From Halorarius halobius (lineage in GTDB: Archaea; Halobacteriota; Halobacteria; Halobacteriales; Haloarculaceae), in the NCBI RefSeq assembly GCF_024298865.1, contig NZ_CP101161.1:2315227-2379226 (forward strand): a stretch of DNA of 64,000 bases, in the 5' to 3' direction. Numbering within the stretch: the first letter of the stretch is position 1; every line of letters starts with the position of its first letter. The position numbers were made by a program, and so were the translations under genes. Positions 15,998 through 24,825 of this stretch are shown here, one piece after another. A model generated the notes under the pieces. The model had not been told where the DNA came from. It saw nothing but the letters and a program-made list of their open reading frames with translations, and searched no databases.

Positions 15998-16753
15998 ATG
16001 TACCGCTGGTACTCGCTCGGTCCGGCACAGCTTGGGGTTCCAGACTCCGTGGGCGCGACCGTCGACGCCGTCATCGCGTTCCTGCCACAGCTCGTCGGCG
16101 CACTGCTCATCCTGCTCGTCGGATGGATACTCGGCCGCGTGCTCGGCGGCGTCGTCCGCCGGGTGGTCGACCGGTCGCAGATAGACAGGCGAGTGGCCGA
16201 CACGCCCATCGGTCGGATGTTCGGCGGCACCGAGACGGCCGTCTCGCGTGGGCTCGGCCGCGTCACGGCGTACTTCGTCTACGCGCTGGCGGTGCTGGCG
16301 GCCGCCGACGCGCTCGCCATCGAGTTGCTCTCGGAGTGGATAGCGGAGGCGATGTCGTACCTTCCGGCGTTCGTCGCGGGCGTGCTCATCATCGTCCTCG
16401 GATTCGTGCTTGCGGACCTGCTGGCCGACCTCGTCGGCACGACCCAGACGCTGACGGACGTGCGCTACACCGAGTACTTCGCGGACGGGCTCCGCGTGTT
16501 CCTCTACTTCATCGCCGTCGTCGTCGGCCTCGACACGATGGGTGTCGACGTGGACATCCTGTATCTGTTCTCCGCGGCGGTGGCGGGCGGCCTGGGGCTC
16601 GGCGTCGCGCTCGCCATCGGGCTGTCGTTCGGGCTGGGCGCTCGCGACTACGTGGCCGCCAACATCGGGGACTGGCTCCCCGGCGGGGCGACCGGCGGCG
16701 AGTCGGCGCCGCTGGGACAGACCGACGGCGGCGAGGAGTCCGTCGACGACTGA
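15998..16753 (+). CDS. Mechanosensitive-channel-related membrane protein (TM-helix repeat family)
   Basis: This is a 251-residue protein with repeated TM-helix units as found in small MscS relatives. Helices include AFLPQLVGALLILLVGWILG, VTAYFVYALAVLAAADAL, YLPAFVAGVLIIVLGFVLADLLADL and a final Gly-rich pore-like segment AAVAGGLGLGVALAIGLSFGLGA. The cytoplasmic beta domain of true MscS is absent, so gating is uncertain. I used the ATG at 15998; another in-frame ATG lies at 15968. The last residues (DGGEESVDD) are encoded by a 25-nt segment that is duplicated in frame just after the stop. Confidence 0.8.
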   Translation: MYRWYSLGPAQLGVPDSVGATVDAVIAFLPQLVGALLILLVGWILGRVLGGVVRRVVDRSQIDRRVADTPIGRMFGGTETAVSRGLGRVTAYFVYALAVLAAADALAIELLSEWIAEAMSYLPAFVAGVLIIVLGFVLADLLADLVGTTQTLTDVRYTEYFADGLRVFLYFIAVVVGLDTMGVDVDILYLFSAAVAGGLGLGVALAIGLSFGLGARDYVAANIGDWLPGGATGGESAPLGQTDGGEESVDD

Positions 16754-16784
16754 CCGGTCGACGGCGGCGAGGAGTCGGTCGACG
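16724..16784. repeat. 25-nt direct repeat spanning a stop codon
   Basis: Bases 16724-16748 recur at 16760-16784 with one mismatch. The 36-nt period keeps the reading frame. The TGA at 16751-16753 lies between the copies, and the frame then stays open for 16 codons to a TAG at 16802-16804. Confidence 0.85.
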
Positions 16785-16794
16785 CCGACCGGGG

Positions 16795-17826
16795 CTACAG
16801 GTAGCCGCGGTCGAGCAGGAGTTCGCCGTTCAGCACCGACGCGCCCGCCGCACCGCGGATGGTGTTGTGCGAGAGGCAGTCGTACTGCAGGCCCGAGTGC
16901 GTCGACTCGATGCCGCCCGCGGCGACGGCCATCCCGTCGCCGAGCATCCGGTCGAGCCGTGGCTGGGGGCGGCCCTCCTCTTCCATCACGTGGATGAACG
17001 GGTCGGGCGAGGAAGGGAGGTCGAGACTCGGGTACGACTCCATCGCCGCGGCCGCGTCCTCGGGCGAGAGGTCGTCGGCCGTCTCGACCCAGACGTTCTC
17101 GAGGTGTCCGTCGAGCGTCGGGATGCGGTTACAGGACGCGGACACCGCCATGTCGTTGAGCGTCAGTTCGGCGCCGTCGAACGCGCCGAGCAGTTTCCGC
17201 GACTCGGTCTCCAGTTTCTCGTCCTCGCCGCCGATGTGGGGGATGGCGTTGTCGAGTATCTCCATCGACGTGACGCCGCCGTAGCCCGCGCCGGAGACTG
17301 CCTGGAGGGTGGCGACGTGGACCGTCTCGATCTCCCAGTCGGTGAGCGCCGCCAGCGTCGGGACGAACGTGATGGTCGAGCAGTTCGGGTTCTTCACCAG
17401 GGCTCCGTCCCAGCCGCGTTCGTCGCGCTGGACCTCCAGCAGGTCGAGGTGGTCGGGGTTCACCTCGGGGATGACGAGCGGGACGTCCGACTCCATCCGC
17501 GCGTTCGAGGAGTTCGAGGAGACGACGTAGCCCGCCTCGACGAACGCGGGTTCGACCTCCGCGCCGACCGAGGAGGGGAGCGAGGAGAAGATGAGGTCGA
17601 CGTCGTCCGACACCGCGTCGGGGTCGGTCGCGGCGACCTCGCGGTCCGCGACCGACTCGGGGATGGGGGTGTCGACGCGCCACTTCGCCGCCTCGCGGTA
17701 GGGTCTGCCCGCGGAGTCCGAGGAGGCGGTGAGTGCCGCGATGTCGAAGTCGTCGTGCGGTTCGAGCAGTTGGATGAGGCGCTGACCGACCGCGCCGGTC
17801 GCGCCGAGGATGCCGACTCGTACCAT
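16795..17826 (-). CDS. asd: Aspartate-semialdehyde dehydrogenase
   Basis: This 343-residue enzyme reduces aspartyl-4-phosphate to aspartate semialdehyde with NADPH, a shared step for Lys, Met, Thr and Ile synthesis. The N-terminal NADP loop is VGILGATGAVGQRLIQLL. The catalytic cysteine is in VKNPNCSTITFVPTLAAL. Further archaeal/fungal-type signatures are SGAGYGGVTSMEI and NRIPTLDGHLENVWVET. The frame runs further upstream but the ATG at 17824-17826 gives the canonical start. A T-rich box (GGTTTTCCA) is about 26 nt upstream. Confidence 0.96.
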   Translation of the reverse strand: MVRVGILGATGAVGQRLIQLLEPHDDFDIAALTASSDSAGRPYREAAKWRVDTPIPESVADREVAATDPDAVSDDVDLIFSSLPSSVGAEVEPAFVEAGYVVSSNSSNARMESDVPLVIPEVNPDHLDLLEVQRDERGWDGALVKNPNCSTITFVPTLAALTDWEIETVHVATLQAVSGAGYGGVTSMEILDNAIPHIGGEDEKLETESRKLLGAFDGAELTLNDMAVSASCNRIPTLDGHLENVWVETADDLSPEDAAAAMESYPSLDLPSSPDPFIHVMEEEGRPQPRLDRMLGDGMAVAAGGIESTHSGLQYDCLSHNTIRGAAGASVLNGELLLDRGYL

Positions 17827-17890
17827 TACCGGGGGTGGGGCGGGACCGTGGAAAACCGTGTCGCCCACGGCACCGTTCGCCGGGCGGGAG

Positions 17891-19042
17891 TCAGCCGGCG
17901 AGCGACACGCCAATGAGCGACCCGACGCCGTAAGTGAGCGCGGCGGCCGCCAGCCCGATGGCGACCTGCCGCGTGCCGGAGTAGAGAACGCTCCGCCCGG
18001 TCAACAGCGTGATGCCGGCACCGACGGCGAACAGCGCGACGCCGCTGGCGAGGAGACTGGCGCCGACGGCCGTCAGCCCCGTCAGCGCGAAGAACGGGAG
18101 GACCGGGACGATAGCGCCGAGCGCGAACAGGACAAACGAGGTGGCGGCGGCCTCCCACGCCGACCCACCGAGCTCCTCCGGGTCGATGCCGAGTTCCTCG
18201 CGGGCGAGCGTGTCGAGCGCCGTCGCCTCGTCGCTGACGAGGCGGTCGGCCAGCGACTCGGCCTGCTCGCGGGATAGCCCCTTCGCCTCGTAGATGAGCG
18301 CGAGTTCCTCCCGCTCCTCGGCCGGCGCTTCGGCGAGTTCGGCCGCCTCGACGGCTATCTGCCGCTGGTACAGCTCCCGTGAACTCTGCACGGAGAGCCA
18401 CTCGCCCATCGCCATCGACCCCGCGCCGGCGAGCAGGCCCGCCAGCCCGGTGACGAGGATGGCCGTCGCGTCGAGCGCCGCGCCCGCGACGCCCATCACG
18501 AGACTCAGGTTCGAGACGAGGCCGTCGTTGGCGCCGAGGACGGCCGCACGGAGCGCGTTCCCGCTGGTCGCCCGGTGGCGCCCTTCGAGGCGAGCGAGGA
18601 CACTCCCCTCGGCGCCGCGGCCGGACGTCTCCGAGATAGTCGCGAGCAACCGGTCGTGCGAGCGCTCGTCCGCGACCATCCCGGTGCCGTCGGTCTCCGG
18701 CTGGTCGGCGTAGCCGGAGCCGCCGGCCTCCTCCCCGGCCTGCATCGTCGAGACGACGGCGTCGGGGCCGAACCGACGTGCCACCCACGCGAGTACCCGT
18801 GCGCGCCACGAGGGGCGCACGTCGGACACCTCGACGCCGGCCTCGCGGAGCTTCCCGGCCCAGAACTCGGCGTGGTCGGCCTCGGTGGCCGCGAGTCGCC
18901 GGTACACCTCCGCGAGCTGTGGCCGCGTCTCCGCGTCGGCCATCGCGGCGTACACCGCGGCGCTGTCCACCTCGTCCTGTCGGTTGGTCCGGTAGCGGTT
19001 GAGGTCGCCGTCGTCAGTCGTTGAGGCCGTGGACGCCCACAT
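17891..19042 (-). CDS. VIT1/CCC1-family membrane protein with N-terminal ferritin-like domain
   Basis: This 383-residue two-part protein begins with residues 10-80 that resemble a rubrerythrin/ferritin helical pair (RQDEVDSAAVYAAMAD, LAEVYRRLAATEADHAEFW), with Glu and ExxH residues as likely iron ligands. From about 165 on comes a VIT1/CCC1 transporter domain: LRAAVLGANDGLVSNLSLVMGVAGA, a second helix ending SMAMGEWLSVQSSRE, a charged cytoplasmic three-helix region, then three more helices. This EVIT/MbfA-like design couples iron oxidation or sensing to Fe/Mn transport. The halocyanin gene ends only 18 nt upstream, suggesting one operon. Confidence 0.88.
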   Translation of the reverse strand: MWASTASTTDDGDLNRYRTNRQDEVDSAAVYAAMADAETRPQLAEVYRRLAATEADHAEFWAGKLREAGVEVSDVRPSWRARVLAWVARRFGPDAVVSTMQAGEEAGGSGYADQPETDGTGMVADERSHDRLLATISETSGRGAEGSVLARLEGRHRATSGNALRAAVLGANDGLVSNLSLVMGVAGAALDATAILVTGLAGLLAGAGSMAMGEWLSVQSSRELYQRQIAVEAAELAEAPAEEREELALIYEAKGLSREQAESLADRLVSDEATALDTLAREELGIDPEELGGSAWEAAATSFVLFALGAIVPVLPFFALTGLTAVGASLLASGVALFAVGAGITLLTGRSVLYSGTRQVAIGLAAAALTYGVGSLIGVSLAG

Positions 19043-19060
19043 CCGGCGTAGTTCCCCGGG

Positions 19061-19657
19061 TCACTCCACCGCGATGCCGCCCTTCATCCCGAGCGCGAGG
19101 TGTGGCTCGCAGTGGTAGTTGACGATGCCCACGTCCTCGAGCGTCCGCGTGTGCTGGACGCCCGTCGCGTCGACCGGTTCGCCGGAACTGAACTCGTAGT
19201 CGCTCTCGCCGATCTGCTCGAACGGGAGCGCCTCGACGTTGTGTGCGCCGCCCTTGCCGGTCCACCGCCACCGTATCTCGGTGCCCGTCGAGACGACAAC
19301 GGCGACGGGCGCGAACGCGAAGAAGTCGCCGTTGCCCTCCGCGCCCACGTCTATCGTCACCGTGTCGTCGCCGCGCCGGTCCACGAAGGTGCCGTCGTAG
19401 CTGTCGTCCGCGGCCCCGACGTCGGTCTCGGTCAGCCACCGGTCGATGGCGGGGTAGTCGTCGCCGGTGACAGCGCCGGCCCCGCCGGTTCCGGTCGGCG
19501 CGTCGGTCGGCGTCGAGGTGGTCGTCGCCGTCGGGGTCGCTGTCTGTGTCTCGGTCGGCGTCCCGTCGCCGCCACCGCCGTCGGTACAGCCAGCGAGCGC
19601 GAGCGCCGCCGCGAGTCCCGCGCTCCCGAGCAGGTCACGTCGTGTCGGAGGGACCAT
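19061..19657 (-). CDS. Halocyanin (blue copper) lipoprotein
   Basis: This is a 198-residue membrane-anchored type I copper protein. The N-terminus shows TRRDLLGSAGLAAALALAGC, a Tat signal plus lipobox, then a Thr/Pro/Gly-rich linker (~30-60). The copper site is visible in the halocyanin domain: His in GGAHNVEAL and Cys-His-Met in NYHCEPHLALGMKG. Halocyanins carry single electrons in the respiratory chain at the outer face. I placed the start at MVPPTRRD; a GTG 15 nt upstream is in frame. It sits just upstream of the ferritin-VIT1 gene. Confidence 0.94.
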   Translation of the reverse strand: MVPPTRRDLLGSAGLAAALALAGCTDGGGGDGTPTETQTATPTATTTSTPTDAPTGTGGAGAVTGDDYPAIDRWLTETDVGAADDSYDGTFVDRRGDDTVTIDVGAEGNGDFFAFAPVAVVVSTGTEIRWRWTGKGGAHNVEALPFEQIGESDYEFSSGEPVDATGVQHTRTLEDVGIVNYHCEPHLALGMKGGIAVE

Positions 19658-19830
19658 GCCGGCGACCACCACGTTCCCCGCGAAATAGGCGTCGTCCGTT
19701 CACCGGGCGGGCGACGCCGGTATCGACGGATTACCGCGAGACGGGCGAACGACCGGTGCGACCGGAACCGTTTCAGTGGCCGTTTGACCGTAGCGAGGGT
19801 ATTCCTCCCCCGGGCACCGTGTTGGGAGAT

Positions 19831-20382
19831 ATGAACCGACGGACGTTCCTCGGCGCGCTCGGCGGGTGCGGCGTGACGCTTGCCGGCGGCGTCGCGGTCG
19901 GGAAGCCGGAACTCGTGGTCGGTGCCCCGAGAGGCGAGGGGGAGCCTGTTTCGACGCGGCGAGCGGTCGCGGACGACGCGGTCGAGTATCTCCCCGAAGA
20001 GGACGCAGTGAGATACCCGACCCGCGTCGGCGCCGACGGTCCCGAAGCATACGAGACCGAACCGTTCGAGCGGTGGGCGAGGCGACGGTGTGCAAGCGTC
20101 GGCTCCGAGGCGGTACTGCCCGCGCTCGACGAGCGGTTCGACACCGAACTGGAGGGCATCGGGAAGGGCGTCGAGAGCGAGTACCTGGGGCTGGTCATCT
20201 CGGTGATGGCGACGACGACCCGGAACCGCGAAGGCGAGGTGGTGAGCGAGCCGAACGTGGCGTTCGACCGCCTCGTGGCCCGGACGCCACGGACGGTCCG
20301 GGCGACGGTGACGCTCGAGGGCCGCGAGCACACCCGTTCTGTGCCGGTGTTCGTCGAGGAGACGACGGTGTCGTACCTGTAG
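19831..20382 (+). CDS. Tat-signal protein of unknown function
   Basis: This 183-residue protein starts MNRRTFLGALGGCGVTLAGGVAV, a clear Tat signal. A Cys inside the hydrophobic part (GGC) is not a good lipobox. The mature part is acidic, with a helical segment SEAVLPALDERFDTELEGIG and beta-rich blocks LGLVISVMATTTRNREG, TVRATVTLEGREHTRSVPVFVEE. I do not recognise the family. Its stop (20380-20382) directly abuts the stop of the convergent MFS gene at 20383. A divergent promoter region is shared with the halocyanin gene. Confidence 0.82.
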   Translation: MNRRTFLGALGGCGVTLAGGVAVGKPELVVGAPRGEGEPVSTRRAVADDAVEYLPEEDAVRYPTRVGADGPEAYETEPFERWARRRCASVGSEAVLPALDERFDTELEGIGKGVESEYLGLVISVMATTTRNREGEVVSEPNVAFDRLVARTPRTVRATVTLEGREHTRSVPVFVEETTVSYL

Positions 20383-21723
20383 TCACTCCGGAGTCGCCCG
20401 GACCTGCTCGCGGGCGACCCCACCCAACAGCACCAGCACCGGGACGAACAGCAGGCCGGCGACGACGAACGGCGACCAGTAGGCGACGGCGACGTACAGC
20501 AGGCCGGCGCCCGCCGGCCCGAACGTCCGCGCGAGGCTCCCGGCCGACTGCGTGAGCCCGAACGCCCCGCCCTGCTCGTCGGCGTCGGCGTTCAGCGACA
20601 CGAGCGCGTTCAGCGAGACGTTCGTCAGAGCGTTGCCGAACGCCAGGGGCGTGGAGACGGCCGCGAGCGCGACTGCCCCCGACTCGACGGGCCCCACCGA
20701 CGGGACGAACGTCCACGACAGCGAGAACGGTACCGCCGCGAGCGCGACCACCTGGATGGCCGCACCCGCCAGCGCCAGCCGGTACTCCCCGAACCGCTCG
20801 GTCAGCGGCCCGATGAGGCCGCCCTGCACGACGGCGATGAGGACGCCGATGTACGTCAACAGGACGGCGTTCTCCGCGGTGCCGTAACCGAGGCGGTCGT
20901 TCGTCAGGAAGATGAACTGGCTCTCGAACGCCGAGAACGCGAAGGAGGCGACGAAGAAGGCGACGACGAGCGAGCCGATGGCGGGCGACCGGACGGCCTC
21001 GTAGAGGCGGCGGAGCCGCGAGGCGGCGGTCGCGCCGGTCGACGTCGACCGGCGGCGCGGTTCGGGCAGGACGACGAACGCCAGCGCGAGGTTCGCCGCC
21101 GACAGCGCCGCGGCCGTGAACGACGGCATCGTGAACTCGGAGACGGGGACGGCCGCGGGCAACACGTCTCGGAACAGCGACAGCGCGACGCCGCTCGACA
21201 CCAGCCCGGAGATGGCGGGCCCGAACACGAACCCGAGGCCGAACGCCGCCCCGAGGATGCCCAGCCCCCGGGCCCGGTCCTCGGGCGGCGTGATGTCCGC
21301 GATGTAGGCGTTGGCGGTGGCGATGTTGCCGCCCATCGCCCCGGCGAGCGCGCGGGCGGCAAACAGGACGACAAGCCCGTTGGCGGCGCCGACGAGCGAC
21401 CCCAACTCGCCGGCGAGGCCGAACAGCGTCCACGCGATGACGCTCCCCAGAAGCGACAGCAGGAGGACGGGCCGGCGGCCCCGCTCGTCGGAGAGGCGAC
21501 CCAGCAGGGGCGCGCCGACGAACTGGAACGCCGAGTAAGTGGCGATGAGGAGGCTCCCGACGAACTCGTTTGCGCCGAAGAACTTGGCGTACAGCGGGAT
21601 GACGGGGATGAGGATGCCGAACCCGAGCAGGTCGACGAACACGACGAGGAACAGCGTCCCGACGACCCGGCGGCGACTCATCCCCGGAACGGCCGGGTCG
21701 TCGTCCGACGGCTCGGAACTCAC
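20383..21723 (-). CDS. MFS multidrug/tetracycline-resistance-type exporter
   Basis: This 446-residue carrier has 12 predicted helices. Early signatures are FLVVFVDLLGFGILIPVIPLY, the D/G-rich motif of TetA-type H+ antiporters, and the loop GRLSDERGRRPVLLLSLLG (motif A). A motif-C-like stretch LGILGAAFGLGFVFGPAISG follows. These place it in the DHA1 drug-export group; the substrate is unknown. The start is GTG (21721-21723). No regulator is adjacent on this strand. Confidence 0.92.
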   Translation of the reverse strand: MSSEPSDDDPAVPGMSRRRVVGTLFLVVFVDLLGFGILIPVIPLYAKFFGANEFVGSLLIATYSAFQFVGAPLLGRLSDERGRRPVLLLSLLGSVIAWTLFGLAGELGSLVGAANGLVVLFAARALAGAMGGNIATANAYIADITPPEDRARGLGILGAAFGLGFVFGPAISGLVSSGVALSLFRDVLPAAVPVSEFTMPSFTAAALSAANLALAFVVLPEPRRRSTSTGATAASRLRRLYEAVRSPAIGSLVVAFFVASFAFSAFESQFIFLTNDRLGYGTAENAVLLTYIGVLIAVVQGGLIGPLTERFGEYRLALAGAAIQVVALAAVPFSLSWTFVPSVGPVESGAVALAAVSTPLAFGNALTNVSLNALVSLNADADEQGGAFGLTQSAGSLARTFGPAGAGLLYVAVAYWSPFVVAGLLFVPVLVLLGGVAREQVRATPE

Positions 21724-21783
21724 GGGGAGCGATTGCGGACGGGGGGAGTTACCGGTTGTGCTCGCGGCGGCGCTCGCCCCGAG

Positions 21784-23313
21784 TCAGTCGTCGTCGGTCG
21801 CGGCCGCCTCCACGTCGTCGGCTTCCGGTCCCGGGGCGGGGCCGGGGCCGCCGCGCACGTCGGCGTCGCGCCACGTCCCGCGCTTGTACCACGCGAGGGC
21901 GATGACCGCGCCGGCGACGTTCGAGACGACGAACCCCCACCAGATGCCGGGCGGCCCCATCGGCGCGAGAAGCTGGGGCACCTGCACGGTGTAGCCGAAC
22001 AGCGTGACCGCGCCGCCGATGCCCTGCGAGAGGAGCCACGCGATTGGGAGGCGAATGAACCCCAGGAACGTGATGGCGATGGCCGCCGCGACGAGCGTCT
22101 TGCCCGCACCGCGGAACGCGCCGGTGTACGCGCGCATGACGCCGATGAACCCGAAGGTGAGCGCGACGTACCGGAGGAACTCGGCGCCGACGTCCACCAC
22201 CGCCTGGTCCGGCGTGAACACGCTGACGATGGGTTCGGGGACGAGGAAGATGAGCACGCCAGCCGCACCGAGCACGAGGAACATCGCCTTCGCGGCGAAG
22301 TCCGCGCTCGCCTCCGCGCGGTCCGGCTGGTCGGCGCCGATGTTCTGCCCGGCCATCGTCTCCACGCCGCGGGCGACGGCGATAGCGGGCAGGAAGATGA
22401 CCGAGAACACCCTGATGCCGATGCCGAAGCCGGCGACGACCACTTTCGGGAACATCCCGACGACGATGAGCAGGAGGTTGACCGACAGCGCACGCCCCGT
22501 CCCCTCGATGGAGGCGGGGACGCCGATGCGGAGTATCTTCCGCAGGTACACCGGGTCGGGCCGCATGTCCGCGAGCCGTATCTTCACGCCGCGGGTGCCC
22601 GACAGCATGATGGCCATCCCGACGACCATCGCCAGCCCCCGCGAGAACACCGTCGCGTACGCCGCGCCCGTGATGCCGAGTTCGGGAAACACGACGGGGC
22701 CGACCGTCCACCCGACGAACGGGAGCGTCAGCGGGCCGACGCCCCACCCGAAGATGAGGAACGGGTCCAGCGCGATGTTCACCACGACGGTGCCCAGCAT
22801 CACGAGCATCGGCGTGATGGTGTCGCCGTAGCCGCGCATCAGCGAGATGAAGATGAAGAAGCCGAACATCAGCGGCAGACCCAGCGAGACGATCTGCATG
22901 TACGAGGTCGCGGCATCGAGCACGCCGGGGCTGGCCCCGAAGAACGCCAGCAGGTCGTCGACGAAGAAGTAGCCGGCAATCCCGAGGACGATGGCGGCGA
23001 CGAACGAGAACGTCACCGTCTGGGAGGCGGCGTACTCGGCGGCGCGCTCGTCGCCGGCGCCGGTGTTCTGCGCGACGAGCACCGACCCCGCGACCGACAG
23101 CCCCAGCCCCAGCGAGATGAGCAGGAACACCATCGGGAACGCAAACGAGATGGCCGCCAGCGCCTCCGTCGAGTACTGGCCGAGCCAGAACGTGTCCGCG
23201 AGGTTGTACGCCGTCTGAAGCAGGTTCGTGACGACGATGGGCAACGACAGGAAGAAGAGCGGTTTGGCGATGCCGCCCTCGGTCAACTCCAGTTCCTCCT
23301 GGCCCTTGAACAT
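21784..23313 (-). CDS. MATE-family efflux transporter
   Basis: This is a 509-residue protein with 12 hydrophobic helices in two homologous halves. Typical MATE segments are LSLPIVVTNLLQTAYNLADTFWLGQYSTEALAAISFAF near the N-terminus (residues 19-56) and VETMAGQNIGADQPDRAEASA between the halves. Such pumps export cationic drugs or metabolites using Na+ or H+. A soluble acidic tail of about 35 residues ends the protein. Its ATG overlaps the stop of the tetR gene by one base (TGATG), so the pair forms an operon regulated at the TetR operator upstream. Confidence 0.93.
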   Translation of the reverse strand: MFKGQEELELTEGGIAKPLFFLSLPIVVTNLLQTAYNLADTFWLGQYSTEALAAISFAFPMVFLLISLGLGLSVAGSVLVAQNTGAGDERAAEYAASQTVTFSFVAAIVLGIAGYFFVDDLLAFFGASPGVLDAATSYMQIVSLGLPLMFGFFIFISLMRGYGDTITPMLVMLGTVVVNIALDPFLIFGWGVGPLTLPFVGWTVGPVVFPELGITGAAYATVFSRGLAMVVGMAIMLSGTRGVKIRLADMRPDPVYLRKILRIGVPASIEGTGRALSVNLLLIVVGMFPKVVVAGFGIGIRVFSVIFLPAIAVARGVETMAGQNIGADQPDRAEASADFAAKAMFLVLGAAGVLIFLVPEPIVSVFTPDQAVVDVGAEFLRYVALTFGFIGVMRAYTGAFRGAGKTLVAAAIAITFLGFIRLPIAWLLSQGIGGAVTLFGYTVQVPQLLAPMGPPGIWWGFVVSNVAGAVIALAWYKRGTWRDADVRGGPGPAPGPEADDVEAAATDDD

Positions 23314-23891
23314 CAGGCGGACACCTCCCGGCGGCCGAGCGTGCGGTCGAGATACGCCTCGACGCGGCGGCGGCTCTCGGCGGGGGGCTCGCCGAGCGCC
23401 ACCTCGCGGGCGTGGGCACCGTTGATGAGCGTGACGACGAACCGGGCGACTTCGTCGGGGTCACAGTCGTCGAACTCGCCGCGCTCGACGCCGTCCGCGA
23501 CCGCGTCGGCGACGATGGCGCGCATCCGGTCGTCCATCGCGGTCAGTCGCTCGCGGTAGGCGTCGTGGTACGGCGCCTGTGCCTTGATTTCGAGCAGGGC
23601 GACCGGGAACTCGCCGCTGTCGTCGGTCGCCGGCTCGAACACCGCATCGAGGAAGGTGGCGAGTCGCTCGTCGGGGTCGGCCGCCTCACACGCGAGGCGG
23701 GACTCGAACTGGTCCAGCAGATGCTCGAGGAAGGCGTTCAGTAGCTCCTCCTTCGTGTCGTAATGGTAGTGGAGGGCGGCCTTCGACTTGCCCGACTCGT
23801 CGGCGATGCGTTGCATCGTCAGGTCGGCGTAGCCGTGTTCACAGAGCGCGCAGTAGGTGGCCGCCATGATGTCTTCGGACGTGTCTCCCAT
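23313..23891 (-). CDS. TetR-family regulator of the MATE exporter
   Basis: This 192-residue repressor has an N-terminal helix-turn-helix of TetR type (about 8-55: IMAATYCALCEHGYADLTMQRIADESGKSKAALHYHY in the family order, continuing YDTKEELLNAFL). The C-terminal ligand/dimer domain is divergent. A dyad that fits a TetR operator lies 13-32 nt before the ATG, over the promoter, so autoregulation together with the downstream MATE gene is likely. The inducing compound is unknown. Confidence 0.93.
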   Translation of the reverse strand: MGDTSEDIMAATYCALCEHGYADLTMQRIADESGKSKAALHYHYDTKEELLNAFLEHLLDQFESRLACEAADPDERLATFLDAVFEPATDDSGEFPVALLEIKAQAPYHDAYRERLTAMDDRMRAIVADAVADGVERGEFDDCDPDEVARFVVTLINGAHAREVALGEPPAESRRRVEAYLDRTLGRREVSA

Positions 23892-23903
23892 TCCTTGTCG
23901 TAG

Positions 23904-23923
23904 TTGACTAACTGGTCAGTCAA
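23904..23923. promoter_or_regulatory. Probable TetR operator
   Basis: TTGACTAACTGGTCAGTCAA is a 20-bp dyad in which 8 of 10 base pairs are symmetric, with perfect six-base outer arms. It resembles known TetR-family operators of the form TGACTNACTGGTCAGTCA. It lies 13-32 nt upstream of the tetR start, where the core promoter should be. Confidence 0.8.
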
Positions 23924-24000
23924 ATGGCTTGGGATCCGTAGCGACTGTCGAGGCGACGGGCGCCGTTCACCGGTGGAGAGAGCGGAGAGGAGAGGCCGGA

Positions 24001-24189
24001 TTACGCGGTCGGGCGGCTCTTCTTGCGGGTGATGTACCCCGCGATGCGGTTGCGGACGCCCTTCGACTCGACGTTCGTCAGTTCGGCGACGACGTCCTTG
24101 TTGTGCTCGAAGTCGGTGTTGAACGCGTCGTCGTACCGCTCCATGAGGGTGCGGGCGATCTTCTTGACGTAGGCCGGCTTGATAGCCAT
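24001..24189 (-). CDS. rps17e: 30S ribosomal protein S17e
   Basis: This 62-residue ribosomal protein is recognised by its conserved start [17 protein letters not shown] and the block [23 protein letters not shown], followed by a basic tail. S17e is a small-subunit protein found in archaea and eukaryotes and absent from bacteria. A CTTTTTAG box is centred about 28 nt upstream of the ATG, consistent with a strong leaderless promoter. Confidence 0.97.
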   Translation of the reverse strand: MAIKPAYVKKIARTLMERYDDAFNTDFEHNKDVVAELTNVESKGVRNRIAGYITRKKSRPTA

Positions 24190-24231
24190 GTTACCCGAAA
24201 CGTCTCGACCGCGACCTAAAAAGCGTTCGAA

Positions 24232-24825
24232 TCACGCCCCGCGCCAGTCGACGAGCGCCTCGAAGCGGTCCCAGGCTTCCCGGTCGCGGGCACCGCCCGC
24301 GCGGTCGACGACCGACTCGGCGTGACGGATGCGCTCACGGAGGCGCTCGGTGTCGTACCGGTCGACGTCCAGCCGCGAGGCCGCGACCGTGGCCTCGACG
24401 ACGGCGCCGTGGGCCCGCGAGACGACCGGTACGGTCTCGCGCTCGACGGACGAGTCCTCGACGTGAAGCGCCCACTCGACCCACCCGGTGCCGTCCTCGG
24501 TGCCCGAATCGCGCTCCTCGACCCGGACCCGCGCCCACGCGTCCGCCGAGTCGAGCACCGGGCCGGCCTCCTCGCGCACCGCACAGGCCGCCTCCACGAA
24601 GTCGACGGGGTCGCGTGTGAACTGGACGTAGCCCTCCCCGCGGTCGCCGAAGTTGTGCCACGTCCGGGTGCGGCCCCAGGTCCGCGCGGTCACGGGACCG
24701 TCGCCGTCGGGCGCGTGCAGGCCAAGCGCGGCGACGTTCCAGCGGTCGTTCGGGCCGCGGGTCGTCACCACCGACTCGGCGACGCCGTCCCAGTCGGCCG
24801 GCCACTCCGCGAGCGCGTCGGTCAC
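24232..24825 (-). CDS. DUF447-family protein
   Basis: This 197-residue protein matches DUF447, a split-barrel flavin-reductase-like family of unknown function found mainly in archaea. Seen here are ESVVTTRGPNDRWNVAALGLHA near the start, TWGRTRTWHNF, and the central YVQFTRDPVDFVEAAC block. It starts with GTG at 24823-24825, overlapping the stop of the CitG-like gene (GTGA). It is the last gene of the four-gene cofD operon. The family also occurs beside tetrahydromethanopterin genes in other organisms, so a cofactor-related role is a reasonable guess. Confidence 0.87.
   Translation of the reverse strand: MTDALAEWPADWDGVAESVVTTRGPNDRWNVAALGLHAPDGDGPVTARTWGRTRTWHNFGDRGEGYVQFTRDPVDFVEAACAVREEAGPVLDSADAWARVRVEERDSGTEDGTGWVEWALHVEDSSVERETVPVVSRAHGAVVEATVAASRLDVDRYDTERLRERIRHAESVVDRAGGARDREAWDRFEALVDWRGA

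Noticed and set aside
20383..23891. Defence or resistance island (MFS, MATE, TetR)
   Set aside because: Base composition matches the surroundings and there is no integrase, terminal repeat or att-like site; these look like ordinary chromosomal exporters.
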